Assembly (NCBI RefSeq): GCF_039134705.1
Contig: NZ_CP146256.1
Span: forward strand, 4,402,001 to 4,466,000
Length of the DNA: 64,000 bases
Origin: Kineothrix sp. IPX-CK
Lineage (GTDB): Bacteria > Bacillota > Clostridia > Lachnospirales > Lachnospiraceae
Reading direction: 5' to 3'
Both the position numbers and the translations under genes were made by a program. Below the pieces are notes generated by a model. It was not told where the DNA came from and searched no databases. It saw only the letters and a list, made by a program, of their open reading frames with translations. Below are positions 53,578-62,671 of this stretch, one piece after another. Every line of letters starts with the position of its first letter. Positions within the stretch are counted from its first letter, which is position 1.

Positions 53578-53633
53578 TTTCTTTCTCCTCTCACTACTAT
53601 ACATTTCATTTTAGGACAAGGTGTATCCTATTA

Positions 53634-53810
53634 CGGAACAAAAGTGTGCTTCGCACACCCACGCGGCCCAATACTTCGGCAGCACAGCTTTTGTTCCGCG
53701 CGCGCAGCTGCACATAAAACTTTATTCTATAGGAGTGTTTTCCTACAGAGATTAGGATGTCAAAATTCCTTTCTATCAACCTTACCTGGCAATATGACCA
53801 AAACAAAAAG
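53634..53810. repeat. Dispersed palindromic repeat, copy B, between T-box and proS
   Basis: GGAACAAAAGTGTGCTTCGC ... GCAGCACAGCTTTTGTTCC folds on itself and continues CGCGCGCGCAGCTGCACAT, as in copy A at 33628. The next segment (53743-53805) matches that at 41545-41613. All lies between the T-box terminator and the proS start, so it would be part of the proS mRNA 5' region. Confidence 0.75.
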
Positions 53811-53940
53811 AACGACTGCGCCTATGGAAATAGTTAGAAGTTCTTATCTATTGGAATCGGTGCAGGAGTCTTTTTGTTTTGAGCATTTTGCCTCACAACC
53901 TTTAAAGAAGAAAACTTTCGACATCTCAATCCTACAGAAT

Positions 53941-54235
53941 AAAAAAACGCCTGAGTCTCATCCCAACAGGGACCGAAAACTCGGCGTTACCACCCTTATT
54001 AATGCATCTGCGGGCTCCGGGCTTTCTATCTCCTTCGTGCCGCATTTAAACTGCATTCCTCTTATCCTGCCGTTAACGCCGGTGCTACGCCGTACTTGTT
54101 TTCATACGGAGCTCCAAGGCCGGTTCGGGATACATTCGTAAGAACCTCACACCAAACGGTTCTCTCTCTGATACGCTTGCTTATCCGTACTATTCCTCTT
54201 CCTCGCTGCTTTTTATTCGTTATTAGAGATTTTAG
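53941..54235 (-). ncRNA. T-box riboswitch leader of proS
   Basis: Minus strand. The T-box AAGGGTGGTAACGCCG lies at 53998-53983, and its TGGT can pair with the NCCA end of tRNA-Pro (discriminator A). The terminator AACGCCGAGT ... ACTCAGGCGTTTTTTT is at 53990-53941. Stem I features are AGGAATAGTACGGAT, CAGAGAGAGAACC and GGTGTGAGGTTC. The likely specifier is the CCG Pro codon (54123-54121) after GAA in the Stem I internal loop, opposite AGTA. Uncharged tRNA-Pro would let transcription enter proS. Confidence 0.88.
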
Positions 54236-54543
54236 GAGATAAATATGGATTTGTCAACTGTTTGTTCCAATATTCCCTCTATAGTCTATCTTCATATATA
54301 TTTTTTATTTTACTAAATATAGCTAAAATATTTTATTTGTACTTTTATTTAATTGATTATTTATATAGTTACTTTGACCAAATTTATCTGCATAATAGTT
54401 CAATTATAAGTTAATTTTATATTTTTTATTCTTGACCAAGCCTATATTCAGTGTTATAATTTAGCTACATTAACAAAATAATTACTAAATAATAACTAAT
54501 TTATAACTAAATTACTATTTGGTAAATACAAGGAGGAGAAGGA
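54236..54543 (+). promoter_or_regulatory. AT-rich promoter region of the right-hand sugar operon with phased ACTAAAT repeats
   Basis: 308 bases, very AT-rich. At the operon-proximal end ACTAAAT, ACTAATT, ACTAAAT and ACTATTT start at 54484, 54495, 54506 and 54514, so three are spaced 11 bases. Similar repeats at 10-base spacing lie upstream of the LacI gene (62573-62599). They are candidate binding sites for the LacI protein. The AAGGAGGAGAAGG ribosome site follows. Confidence 0.5.
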
Positions 54544-55650
54544 ATGAAACGTAAATTAATTAGTGTGTTATTGTGTTTGGCTATGACAGTATCTTTGACA
54601 GCATGCGGTTCAGCAGGAAATGAAGCAGCAAGTACGGTACCCGCAGAAGAAAGCTCAGAAGGTGCGGCTTCCGCCGGGGAGACGACGGCACCTGCGCAAG
54701 AAACTCAGACCTCTACAGAGGAAACGGCAGGAAATAATGATTATAAAATTGCTGTAGTTCCTAAATTGACGAGCATTGCATGGTTCCAAAGAATGGAAGA
54801 AGGCGTGAAGGAATATGCTTCTGAAACGGGCGTGGATGCATTCTATACCAGTCCTTCCGAAGGAGACGGCGCCCTTCAGGCACAGGTAATCGAAGATCTG
54901 ATTTCTCAGGGTGTGGACGCTATTTGTGTAGTTCCTTTCTCAACAGAATCATTAGAGCCTGTTCTTAAAAAAGCAAGGGAAGCAGGAATCGTAGTAATCG
55001 CTCACGAAGCATCCGGTATGCAAAATATTGATTATGATATAGAAGCTTTTGATAATGCCGCTTACGGCGAGCACTTTATGAAGGTGCTCGGAGAGGCTAC
55101 TGGAGGCACTGGCGAGTATTTGTTCGAGGTAGGTTCTCTTACATCAGAATCCCATAATCAATGGGTTGACGCTGCCAAAACATATCAGGAAACCAATTTC
55201 CCCGATATGAAACAGTATGGAGACAAAATAGAAACGGCGGACGATCAGTCCAAATCTTATGACAAAGTGAAAGAAGCATTGACAGCTAATCCAGGTATAG
55301 CTGCAATTCAAGGCTCTGCAATGCCCGATGTTGCCGGTGCGGCACTGGCAGTTGAAGAACTGGGCCTTAGCGGAAAGGTTAAAATTGCAGGAACTTCTCT
55401 CGTATCTGTTTCCGGCAAATATGTAAAAGACGGAACGATCGAAATGATCTCCTTCTGGGATCCTGCTTTAGCAGGAAAAGCTATGATCCAGTTAGCAATT
55501 AAAGTTTTAAACGGAGAAACGATTGAAAATGGTTTAGATTTAGGCGTAGAAGGTTACGACAGTTTAACTCTTGACGGCAAAGTTCTGTACGGCCAGGCAT
55601 GGATTGATGTTACGAAAGATAATGTGGGCGATCCTGCATATGATTTTTAA
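54544..55650 (+). CDS. Sugar ABC transporter substrate-binding lipoprotein, RhaS/LsrB-like
   Basis: A 368-residue protein. Signal MKRKLISVLLCLAMTVSLTACGSAG with lipobox LTAC, then an acidic Ser/Thr linker, and the two-lobe fold: KIAVVPKLTSIAWFQRMEEGVKEYA, ISQGVDAICVVPFSTESLEPVLKKAREAGIVVIAHEA. Matches the rhamnose/AI-2 branch of CUT2 binding proteins. First gene of the operon and separated by a hairpin from the ATPase gene. Inferred to feed the AllA-like, DhaK and DhaL enzymes encoded downstream. Confidence 0.92.
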   Translation: MKRKLISVLLCLAMTVSLTACGSAGNEAASTVPAEESSEGAASAGETTAPAQETQTSTEETAGNNDYKIAVVPKLTSIAWFQRMEEGVKEYASETGVDAFYTSPSEGDGALQAQVIEDLISQGVDAICVVPFSTESLEPVLKKAREAGIVVIAHEASGMQNIDYDIEAFDNAAYGEHFMKVLGEATGGTGEYLFEVGSLTSESHNQWVDAAKTYQETNFPDMKQYGDKIETADDQSKSYDKVKEALTANPGIAAIQGSAMPDVAGAALAVEELGLSGKVKIAGTSLVSVSGKYVKDGTIEMISFWDPALAGKAMIQLAIKVLNGETIENGLDLGVEGYDSLTLDGKVLYGQAWIDVTKDNVGDPAYDF

Positions 55651-55706
55651 ATAACATAGTTTTTTATTCCAATACATAATATCATCGATGAAATAATCTC
55701 ACTTAT

Positions 55707-55757
55707 AAAATGCGAACCTTTTATAGATTCCAAGCGGATATATGAGGTTCGCATTTT
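55707..55757 (+). terminator. Intercistronic hairpin after the binding-protein gene
   Basis: AAAATGCGAACCT and AGGTTCGCATTTT form a 13-bp perfect stem around a 25-base loop. It lies between the binding protein and the ATPase, where partial termination or mRNA protection raises binding-protein output. Confidence 0.75.
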
Positions 55758-55780
55758 AAGAAAAGAACGGATGTGAAAAT

Positions 55781-57265
55781 ATGGCGGATGCTTTTTTACG
55801 ACTTGAAAATATAAAAAAATCATTTGGCGGAGTACACGCCTTAAAAGGCATAGACCTTACTATAAATTCGGGAGAAATACACTGTCTGGCCGGAGAAAAT
55901 GGCTGCGGAAAATCCACTTTAATTAAAGTCATTTCCGGCGCGCACGATGCAACTGAAGGCTGCATATACATAGAGGGCAAAAAGATAAGCCACTTGAATC
56001 CTATCGATTCCATACGCATGGGAATTCAAGTCATTTACCAGGATTTTGCCGTATTTCCCAATCTTTCCGTAGCGGAAAATATAGCTATGAACAGAGCTCT
56101 CATGACGGGAGCCAAAAGAATGCAATGGAACAAAGCAAGGCAGTTAGCCTTGGAAGCAATGGAACAAATCGGAGCCCATATGGACCCTGATATTCTGGTG
56201 GAACAGCTGTCCGTCGCCAATAAACAAATGGTAGCTATATGCAGAGCAATTATCAACGATGCCAAGCTACTGATATTGGACGAACCGACAACGGCCCTGA
56301 CGGCAAAGGAAGTAGCGAAATTGAATGTCATTATCCGAAGACTGAAAGAAAAGGGAATGGCAGTTGTAATAGTAAACCACAAACTAAATGAAATATACGA
56401 GATTGCGGATCGATTAACAGTTCTGAGGAACGGCGAAAATGTCGCAACCGGATTAATAGAAGAATTTGACAAGATACGATTCATAAAATGTCTGACAGGC
56501 CGGGATTTGGATGAAATTACCTATCGGCCGGAGAAATCGGAAAAAGAAATATTAAAGGTCAGAAATCTTACGAAAGAAGGCTCCTTTGAGGATGTAAGCT
56601 TCACTTTAAACAAGGGTGATGTTCTCGGCATAACAGGATTGCTCGGTTCAGGACGCGGTGAAATCGGTGATGCGCTATTCGGCATTGCACCTGCGGACAA
56701 GGGTTCTATAACGTTAAACGGGAAAAAGCTGGAAATAAAGTCGGTAATGGATGCCGTAAAGCACAAAATCGGTTATGTTCCCGAAGACAGGCTTACTCAA
56801 GGCCTATTCTTAGACCGTTCCATTCAGGACAACACCGTCTCCGCCTCCATACAAAAATATCTCGTAAAGGGAAAGCTCGATTACGCGGAAATGTATAAGG
56901 TGACGGAGGAATGGATTCGTAAAATCGGATGTGCCGCCCCGTCTCCCACTCCCGATATCAGAACATTGTCAGGCGGAAATGCACAAAAAATGGTTATCGC
57001 GAAGTGGCTGAATACTAATCCCGATCTGCTGATTCTAAACGGTCCTACCGTAGGTGTAGATGTGGGTTCTAAGTCGGATATTCATAAAATACTGCACGAC
57101 TTAGCTTCAAAAGGAGTAGGCATTATTATTATTTCCGACGACCTGCAAGAGTTAATACAAAATTGCAATAAAATTGTAGTAATGAAAAACGGAAAGCCCT
57201 CAGGAGAGTTGGAGGCCAGCGACTTAGACGAGATAACTTTGACCAAATTACTGAGCGGAAAGTAA
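55781..57265 (+). CDS. Sugar ABC transporter ATP-binding protein, tandem domains
   Basis: 494 residues. First domain Walker A GENGCGKST, signature LSVANKQMVAICRA, Walker B LLILDEPTT. Second: GLLGSGRGE instead of a P-loop, signature LSGGNAQKMVIAKW, and Walker B LLILNGPTVGVDVG where the usual DE is NG. The second site is therefore probably non-hydrolytic, as in some CUT2 relatives. It powers uptake with the two permeases encoded next. Confidence 0.9.
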   Translation: MADAFLRLENIKKSFGGVHALKGIDLTINSGEIHCLAGENGCGKSTLIKVISGAHDATEGCIYIEGKKISHLNPIDSIRMGIQVIYQDFAVFPNLSVAENIAMNRALMTGAKRMQWNKARQLALEAMEQIGAHMDPDILVEQLSVANKQMVAICRAIINDAKLLILDEPTTALTAKEVAKLNVIIRRLKEKGMAVVIVNHKLNEIYEIADRLTVLRNGENVATGLIEEFDKIRFIKCLTGRDLDEITYRPEKSEKEILKVRNLTKEGSFEDVSFTLNKGDVLGITGLLGSGRGEIGDALFGIAPADKGSITLNGKKLEIKSVMDAVKHKIGYVPEDRLTQGLFLDRSIQDNTVSASIQKYLVKGKLDYAEMYKVTEEWIRKIGCAAPSPTPDIRTLSGGNAQKMVIAKWLNTNPDLLILNGPTVGVDVGSKSDIHKILHDLASKGVGIIIISDDLQELIQNCNKIVVMKNGKPSGELEASDLDEITLTKLLSGK

Positions 57266-57277
57266 CGGAGGACGGAC

Positions 57278-58276
57278 ATGAGAAAAAAGATTAAAAATAA
57301 TTTATCATCAAATGAAATGATTGTTGTTTACATCATCTTTGGTCTTTCCATGCTGATAGGAACTGTAAACCCCGTTTTCTTTGGAACATCGACGCTTATA
57401 TCATTATCTCGCTCCATGCTGGTAACTCTTATATTTGCGATCTGCGAAATGATTGTTATCATTTCCGGCGGAATTGATGTATCTTTTCCTGCAATATCAT
57501 GTATATCCTTATACGCTACCATAAAATTTTTATTGCTCACAGGAATAGACAATCCTCTTTTTGCGTTTATCATGGCAGGCCTGATTGGCATGATCTTCGG
57601 TGCACTGAATGCCTTTTTGATCGTAAAGTTTAAAATCGCGCCTTTAATTGCAACGCTCGGTGTAAGTTCTGTGGCAAACGGCGGGACTCTCGCTTTTCTC
57701 GGCACCGATGAGATTTCGAATATACCGGATAACATCGACCGATTATCAAAAGTGTTTATTTATACCTATACGAGCTCCGGGGGAATCACCTATCAGCTTA
57801 CAGCGTTAATACTCATTCCGATAGCGGTATGTGTGGCTGCTTATATCGTCCTAAAATTTACAATGCTGGGAAGAGGCATTTATGCCATAGGCGGCGATAA
57901 AAATGCAGCCCGGATAGCAGGCTTTAATGTGACCAGGATCCAGTTCATCATATATATGACTTCTGGTTTTTTTGCCGGCATCGGCGGCATCACTTATATG
58001 ATATTGATGCGTCAGGCAAGCCCGCAGGTATTAATGGGAAGCGAAATGATGGTTATTGCAGCTGTCGTAGTCGGCGGAACGAGAATAACAGGCGGCCATG
58101 GCACGGTTATCGGCACCATCTTAGGAGTAAGTCTTATAACACTCGTTCAGAATAATCTGATTATGCTCGGTATTCCTACCCATGTTCAAACCTTTGTTGT
58201 GGGTATGATTATAGTGATCGGAACATCGATAACGTCCATCCGAGCGAAAAAAATCGCTAACAGTGCGAAGGTTTAG
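57278..58276 (+). CDS. Sugar ABC transporter permease 1
   Basis: 332 residues with about nine membrane segments and CUT2 signatures: MIVIISGGIDVSFPAISCIS and VVVGGTRITGGHGTVIGTILG. ATG follows AACGGAGGACGGAC. Works as a heterodimer with the next permease, the arrangement known from rhamnose and AI-2 importers. Confidence 0.92.
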   Translation: MRKKIKNNLSSNEMIVVYIIFGLSMLIGTVNPVFFGTSTLISLSRSMLVTLIFAICEMIVIISGGIDVSFPAISCISLYATIKFLLLTGIDNPLFAFIMAGLIGMIFGALNAFLIVKFKIAPLIATLGVSSVANGGTLAFLGTDEISNIPDNIDRLSKVFIYTYTSSGGITYQLTALILIPIAVCVAAYIVLKFTMLGRGIYAIGGDKNAARIAGFNVTRIQFIIYMTSGFFAGIGGITYMILMRQASPQVLMGSEMMVIAAVVVGGTRITGGHGTVIGTILGVSLITLVQNNLIMLGIPTHVQTFVVGMIIVIGTSITSIRAKKIANSAKV

Positions 58277-58288
58277 GGAGGAATCTGT

Positions 58289-59281
58289 GTGAAAAATATT
58301 ATATTAAGGTTAAAGACTTCAGATAAAAATACAATGGCCCTATTCTTCATAGCAGTATTTATCTTTATAGTTATGGGGATCCTGTCGCCAAAGCAATTCT
58401 TAAGCTTAACTAATTTGCAGGGTATGGGAATACAATTTCCGGAATTCGGCATTCTTTCCTTCGGAATGATGCTTGCCATGATTTCCGGCGGTATCGACCT
58501 GTCCTTAGTCGGAATTGCAAATCTGTCCGGTATTGTAGGTACGGTAGTCATGCTTAGGATGGGCGGAGGCATCGAATCCATTCCTTTTGGTATATTAGCT
58601 GCTCTTCTGACCGGATTATTGTGCGGGATATTTAATGGTATTTTAATAGGATATCTTAAAATCCCCCCTATGCTGGTCACTTTATGCGGGTTGCAGCTAT
58701 TTACGGGATTGGGTCTCGCCATTACAAAAGGTCCTGCATTGACAGGACTTCCTGAAGAATTCGGCAATATCGCCAACGGCACCATATTAGGCATTCCCAT
58801 AACCGTAATATTATTTGTTATAGTAGCAATTGTTATATCCTATTTGCTGAAATCCACCGTCTACGGACAGCATCTGAGCTTTAAGGGAACGAACGAGATA
58901 GCCTCCCGTTATTCCGGCATCAATAATCTGAAAGTCATTATAATAACTTATGGTATTTCTGGCATATTGGGGTCTATCAGCGGAATCCTGATGGCATCCC
59001 ATTACAATTCAGCGAAATCCGATTATGGAACTTCCTTTACCTTGCTAAGCTTGTTGATCGTTGTTCTGGGAGGTACGAATCCGGATGGCGGAAAAGGAAA
59101 AGTAATAGGCGTTACTTTATCCGTTATCGTATTACAGTTGGTTTCCAGTGCTTTCAATATTATGCGGGTGAATTCATTCGTTAAAACTTTTGTATGGGGT
59201 CTGATTTTAATCTTCATTATGGTCATTACTTCATTAATAGACAATAAGCATACGCAAAGAAAGGTGAAAAAACAATGTTGA
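58289..59281 (+). CDS. Sugar ABC transporter permease 2
   Basis: 330 residues, about nine membrane segments, with MLAMISGGIDLSLVGIANLSG and LIVVLGGTNPDGGKGKVIGVTLS. GTG start after GGAGGAATCTGT. It overlaps the next gene by seven bases (ATGTTGA). About as divergent from permease 1 as expected for a heterodimer pair. Confidence 0.92.
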   Translation: MKNIILRLKTSDKNTMALFFIAVFIFIVMGILSPKQFLSLTNLQGMGIQFPEFGILSFGMMLAMISGGIDLSLVGIANLSGIVGTVVMLRMGGGIESIPFGILAALLTGLLCGIFNGILIGYLKIPPMLVTLCGLQLFTGLGLAITKGPALTGLPEEFGNIANGTILGIPITVILFVIVAIVISYLLKSTVYGQHLSFKGTNEIASRYSGINNLKVIIITYGISGILGSISGILMASHYNSAKSDYGTSFTLLSLLIVVLGGTNPDGGKGKVIGVTLSVIVLQLVSSAFNIMRVNSFVKTFVWGLILIFIMVITSLIDNKHTQRKVKKQC

Positions 59282-59754
59282 AAATATCAGCAAAAAAATT
59301 AAGTAAAGAAGAATTTGAGCCATATGGCAGCTATTTCGATATGCTCCATCCGGCCAGCAGTAATCTAGGCGCTTTCTTCCATGACCATGTACTTTTTCCC
59401 GTATCGGGTTCCATGCCCATAGGCTTTTCTACACTGGTATCTGAAAGAATAAGTCCTATGATCATAAAATCCAGCGAATACCATAATTCGACAGGCGAAG
59501 GAATGATGGCACTGGACGGAGATATGATTCTATATGTTGCACCACCCTCCAACAAACCGGTACCCGAGCTGACAGAGGCTTTTATTGTTCCCAAGGGAAC
59601 CTTTGTAGCTATTCGCACCGGTGTATGGCATATGGCACCGTTTCCTTTAAACGAAAATAGAATTCATATTATGATAGCGCTTCCCGAGCGAACCTATTTT
59701 AACGACTGTACAGTTATTGATTATAAAGAAGAAGATTACATACAGATAATTTGA
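59275..59754 (+). CDS. AllA-like (ureidoglycolate lyase family) cupin protein
   Basis: A 159-residue protein like the ureidoglycolate lyase/AllA fold: ISAKKLSKEEFEPYGSYFD at the start, EYHNSTGEGMMALDGDMILYVAPPS in the middle, and FIVPKGTFVAIRTGVWHMAPFPLNENRIHIMIALPERTYFNDC at the end. No other allantoin genes are near. In a sugar operon it may act on the keto sugar or its phosphate as an isomerase or lyase; the reaction is unknown. Translation is coupled to permease 2 by overlap. Confidence 0.75.
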   Translation: MLKISAKKLSKEEFEPYGSYFDMLHPASSNLGAFFHDHVLFPVSGSMPIGFSTLVSERISPMIIKSSEYHNSTGEGMMALDGDMILYVAPPSNKPVPELTEAFIVPKGTFVAIRTGVWHMAPFPLNENRIHIMIALPERTYFNDCTVIDYKEEDYIQII

Positions 59755-59803
59755 TTTTGAATCCCGATATTCTAAAGACAATATAACCACAGGAGGAAGA
59801 GAA

Positions 59804-60814
59804 ATGAAAAAAATTATTAACAAACCTGAGAATTATGTAAACGAAATGCTGGAGGGACTATACATCGCACATCCCGATTTAATCACGTATACGGCGGATG
59901 ACGTAAGATGCCTGGTAACCGCCAACAAAAAAGAGGGGAAGGTAGGCATTGCAACCGGCGGCGGTTCCGGACATTTACCTCTATTTCTGGGATACGTAGG
60001 GCTAGGAATGCTTGATGGGTGTTCTGTTGGAGATGTCTTTCAATCTCCCAGCGCAGAGCAGATGTTAGCTGTAACGAAGGAAATTGACAGCGGATCCGGT
60101 GTTCTCTATATCTACGGAAATTATAACGGAGATATATTTAATTTCGATATGGCTGCTGAAATGGCAGATTTCGAAGAAGGCATCCGTGTTGAGAGCGTAG
60201 TTGCAGGGGAAGACGTCGCTTCCGCAGGCCCGGCCTCTCCCAATGAGAAAAATACCCGAAGAGGCGTTGCAGGTATTATATTTGTTTATAAATGCGCGGG
60301 AGCTGCCGCTGATGCTATGCTGGATTTGGATGAAGTGAAAAGAATTGCTCAAAAAGCAGCCGAAAACGTAAGGACTATGGGAGTTGCATTGAGCCCGTGT
60401 ATCGTTCCCAGAGTCGGAAAACCGGGATTTGAAATCGGAGAGGATGAAATGGAAATCGGTATGGGAATCCATGGCGAAACGGGCATACGTCGCGGAAAAC
60501 TGGAACCGGCGGATCAAATTGTAACCGAAATGCTCGATAAAATTGTAGCAGACATTCCCTATGTAAGCGGAGATGAGGTGGCAGTGCTAGTAAATGGGCT
60601 AGGCTCCACTCCCTTAGACGAGCAATATATCGTAACAAGAAAAATCGACCAATATTTAAAAGAAAAAGGCATCAAGGTGCATCGCTATTACGTAGGGGAA
60701 TACGCAACGGCAATCGAGATGGCAGGCTTCTCCATATCATTGCTGAAGCTGGATGATGAACTTAAAAAATATTTGGAAGCGCCCGCAAGGACACCCTTCT
60801 TTACTCAAGTATAA
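59804..60814 (+). CDS. Dihydroxyacetone kinase family protein, DhaK subunit
   Basis: 336 residues. TGGGSGHLPLFLGYVG near residue 51, GNYNGDIFNFDMAAEM near 105 with the pocket Asp, and GMGIHGETGIRRG with His 223, which forms the covalent hemiaminal with the ketose in the family. ATG after CAGGAGGAAGAGAAA. It works with DhaL encoded 16 bases downstream. No PTS DhaM is in the window, so it probably uses ATP. The substrate may be dihydroxyacetone, erythrulose or another short ketose; context favours a sugar brought in by the ABC system. Confidence 0.9.
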   Translation: MKKIINKPENYVNEMLEGLYIAHPDLITYTADDVRCLVTANKKEGKVGIATGGGSGHLPLFLGYVGLGMLDGCSVGDVFQSPSAEQMLAVTKEIDSGSGVLYIYGNYNGDIFNFDMAAEMADFEEGIRVESVVAGEDVASAGPASPNEKNTRRGVAGIIFVYKCAGAAADAMLDLDEVKRIAQKAAENVRTMGVALSPCIVPRVGKPGFEIGEDEMEIGMGIHGETGIRRGKLEPADQIVTEMLDKIVADIPYVSGDEVAVLVNGLGSTPLDEQYIVTRKIDQYLKEKGIKVHRYYVGEYATAIEMAGFSISLLKLDDELKKYLEAPARTPFFTQV

Positions 60815-60830
60815 AACGGGAGGCATTGCA

Positions 60831-61457
60831 ATGAACAATACCTATTTAATTAAACTGCTCGGCGAAATAAAAGAAATTATGGCCGAAAACAGAGATTATC
60901 TTATACAACTCGACAGTATTGTCGGCGACGGAGATTTGGGCCTGACCATGTCGGACGGATATTTAGCAGCATACGACGCCGTTGCCGGCGGGCAGGAAAC
61001 CGATGCCGGAAAACTATTATATATGGCAGGCAAAGCCATGTCCATCGCCGTTCCTTCCACCATGGGGACTCTAATGGCCTCCGGTTTCATGCAAGCCGGA
61101 AAGGTTCTAAGGGGTAAGACAGAGCTGAGTGACCAAGATATTATAGCGTTATTTACCGCTTATATGGATGGCGTTATGAATCGAGGAAAGGCGGAAATCG
61201 GAGATAAGACATTTTTGGATGGGCTGAATCCCGCATTGATCGTTCTAAAAGAAAAAATTGCCTCGGGAGACTCCTTACAATCCGCTGCAATCGCAGCAGC
61301 AGAAGCCGCCGCAAAAGGCTTTGAAAACACGGCCACAATGATCGCCGTACACGGAAGAGCAGCAACCAGAGGCGAACAATCCCGAAACCTAAAGGATCCG
61401 GGAGCCGCAGTAGCTATGTTCCTGATGAGAGCATTTGCAAAATCGGTCTCCGGTTAA
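60831..61457 (+). CDS. Dihydroxyacetone kinase family protein, DhaL subunit
   Basis: 208 residues, an eight-helix DhaL domain. The Mg/ADP motif LDSIVGDGDLGLTMSDG carries the clustered Asp residues, and GKAMSIAVPSTMGTLMASGFM is the loop over the nucleotide. Start at the ATG after GGGAGGCATTGCA. The His of the usual GDGDHG motif is Leu here, so fine details may differ. It holds the nucleotide that phosphorylates the ketose in DhaK. Confidence 0.9.
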   Translation: MNNTYLIKLLGEIKEIMAENRDYLIQLDSIVGDGDLGLTMSDGYLAAYDAVAGGQETDAGKLLYMAGKAMSIAVPSTMGTLMASGFMQAGKVLRGKTELSDQDIIALFTAYMDGVMNRGKAEIGDKTFLDGLNPALIVLKEKIASGDSLQSAAIAAAEAAAKGFENTATMIAVHGRAATRGEQSRNLKDPGAAVAMFLMRAFAKSVSG

Positions 61458-61508
61458 CACCTCTTAAGATTTTACATTTTATCAGCTTATCCCTTTTCCA
61501 TTAAGCTT

Positions 61509-61543
61509 GGACCCGTTATGTTTTATAACGGGTCCTTTATTTG
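61509..61543 (+). terminator. Terminator of the right-hand sugar operon
   Basis: GGACCCGTTAT, loop GTTTT, ATAACGGGTCC then TTTATTTG. It lies between the convergent dhaL and lacI-type genes. Confidence 0.85.
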
Positions 61544-61550
61544 TGTGATA

Positions 61551-62552
61551 TTAAGTTGAACAGGGCTGTGTGCTAAGACGGACAATGATTTCTCCGCCTA
61601 TTTTAGTTTTAACGTTGCAGAAATCCTTGTTTTCAATAGCCATATGCAAATGCTTCAAGGCCGTAAAACCGATTAATTTCTTGGGGACACTCATGGTCGA
61701 TAACGAAGGAGAATTAATTTCTGCAAAATGAATATCGTCAAAGCCCATAACACTCACATTCTCCGGAATCTTATATTTATATTCCTTCAATGCCTTTATT
61801 GCACCTATAGCTATGGTGTCGTTATCTGCAAAAAAGCAGTTCGGGAGAGAAACCCCTTTTTTCAGATATTCCTTCATATCATGATAAGAATGAAGCAAAG
61901 TGGGTTCCAGTAAAAATTCATGTGCCTCATCGAAATCAAGTCCCAGCTCTAATGCCGTATTACGAAATGAAAATGCACGTTCATCAAAGTTCTGTGATTT
62001 TGCACTGCTCTTTAAATACCCGATGCTTTTATGCCCCATCGCAGCAAGATGGCATAATGCCCGATGTACCATTTCTTCATTGGACATAGAAATCGCATTG
62101 CAATTAAAGCCCGGCATAATATTATCAATTACAATATAAGGAATAGGAATCTTACTTAAAAGCGGATACGAAGTAGCATCTAACTCCGTTCCCAATACAA
62201 ACAATCCGCTAAACTTGGTAAAATCTATATTCTGCAAGGTATTCTCCAAACAATTTTCTGAAATAATTATACTAAGATTATACCCTTCATTTCTGCACTC
62301 AGCCTCGATCGAATCCATGATAGTGGAGATAAAGCCTGCGTTTTCTTCTACGATCATACCATGCCTTATATACTTTAAGAACATGAGATTCTTATCGAAT
62401 CCACTCTTTTTAGGTATATTAAAATTATATTTTTCTAATAAATCGAGTATTTCTCTTCTCTTTGCATCACCTACGCCTACTCTATTGTTTAGGACTAAGG
62501 ATACTGTGGAGGGGGATACTCCTGCAATCTTAGCCAATTCCTTTAATGTCAC
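61551..62552 (-). CDS. LacI-family transcriptional regulator
   Basis: 333 residues. HTH MTLKELAKIAGVSPSTVSLVLNNRVGVGDAKRREILDLLEKY, then a periplasmic-binding-type ligand domain (YNLSIIISENCLEN, GLFVLGTELDATSYPLL, CFFADNDTIAIGAIKALKEY, VSVMGFDDIHFAEINSPSLSTM). Starts at GTG after AAGAGGTTGTTTGT. Convergent with the sugar operon and very likely its repressor. Its upstream region has ACTAAAT repeats like those before the operon. Confidence 0.9.
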   Translation of the reverse strand: MTLKELAKIAGVSPSTVSLVLNNRVGVGDAKRREILDLLEKYNFNIPKKSGFDKNLMFLKYIRHGMIVEENAGFISTIMDSIEAECRNEGYNLSIIISENCLENTLQNIDFTKFSGLFVLGTELDATSYPLLSKIPIPYIVIDNIMPGFNCNAISMSNEEMVHRALCHLAAMGHKSIGYLKSSAKSQNFDERAFSFRNTALELGLDFDEAHEFLLEPTLLHSYHDMKEYLKKGVSLPNCFFADNDTIAIGAIKALKEYKYKIPENVSVMGFDDIHFAEINSPSLSTMSVPKKLIGFTALKHLHMAIENKDFCNVKTKIGGEIIVRLSTQPCST

Positions 62553-62572
62553 ACAAACAACCTCTTTTCTAT

Positions 62573-62599
62573 ACTAAAATAAACTAAATCTTACTAAAT
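62573..62599. promoter_or_regulatory. Phased ACTAAAT repeats upstream of the LacI gene
   Basis: ACTAAAAT, ACTAAAT and ACTAAAT start at 62573, 62583 and 62593, one helical turn apart. They match in type the repeats before the sugar operon. Probable operator for autoregulation. Confidence 0.5.
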
Positions 62600-62671
62600 A
62601 TCATACCATATGTTTGAGTAGACAACAACTGATTTTCTCTCAGAATCCGCTTGTATCCGCGTTTTTCACTT

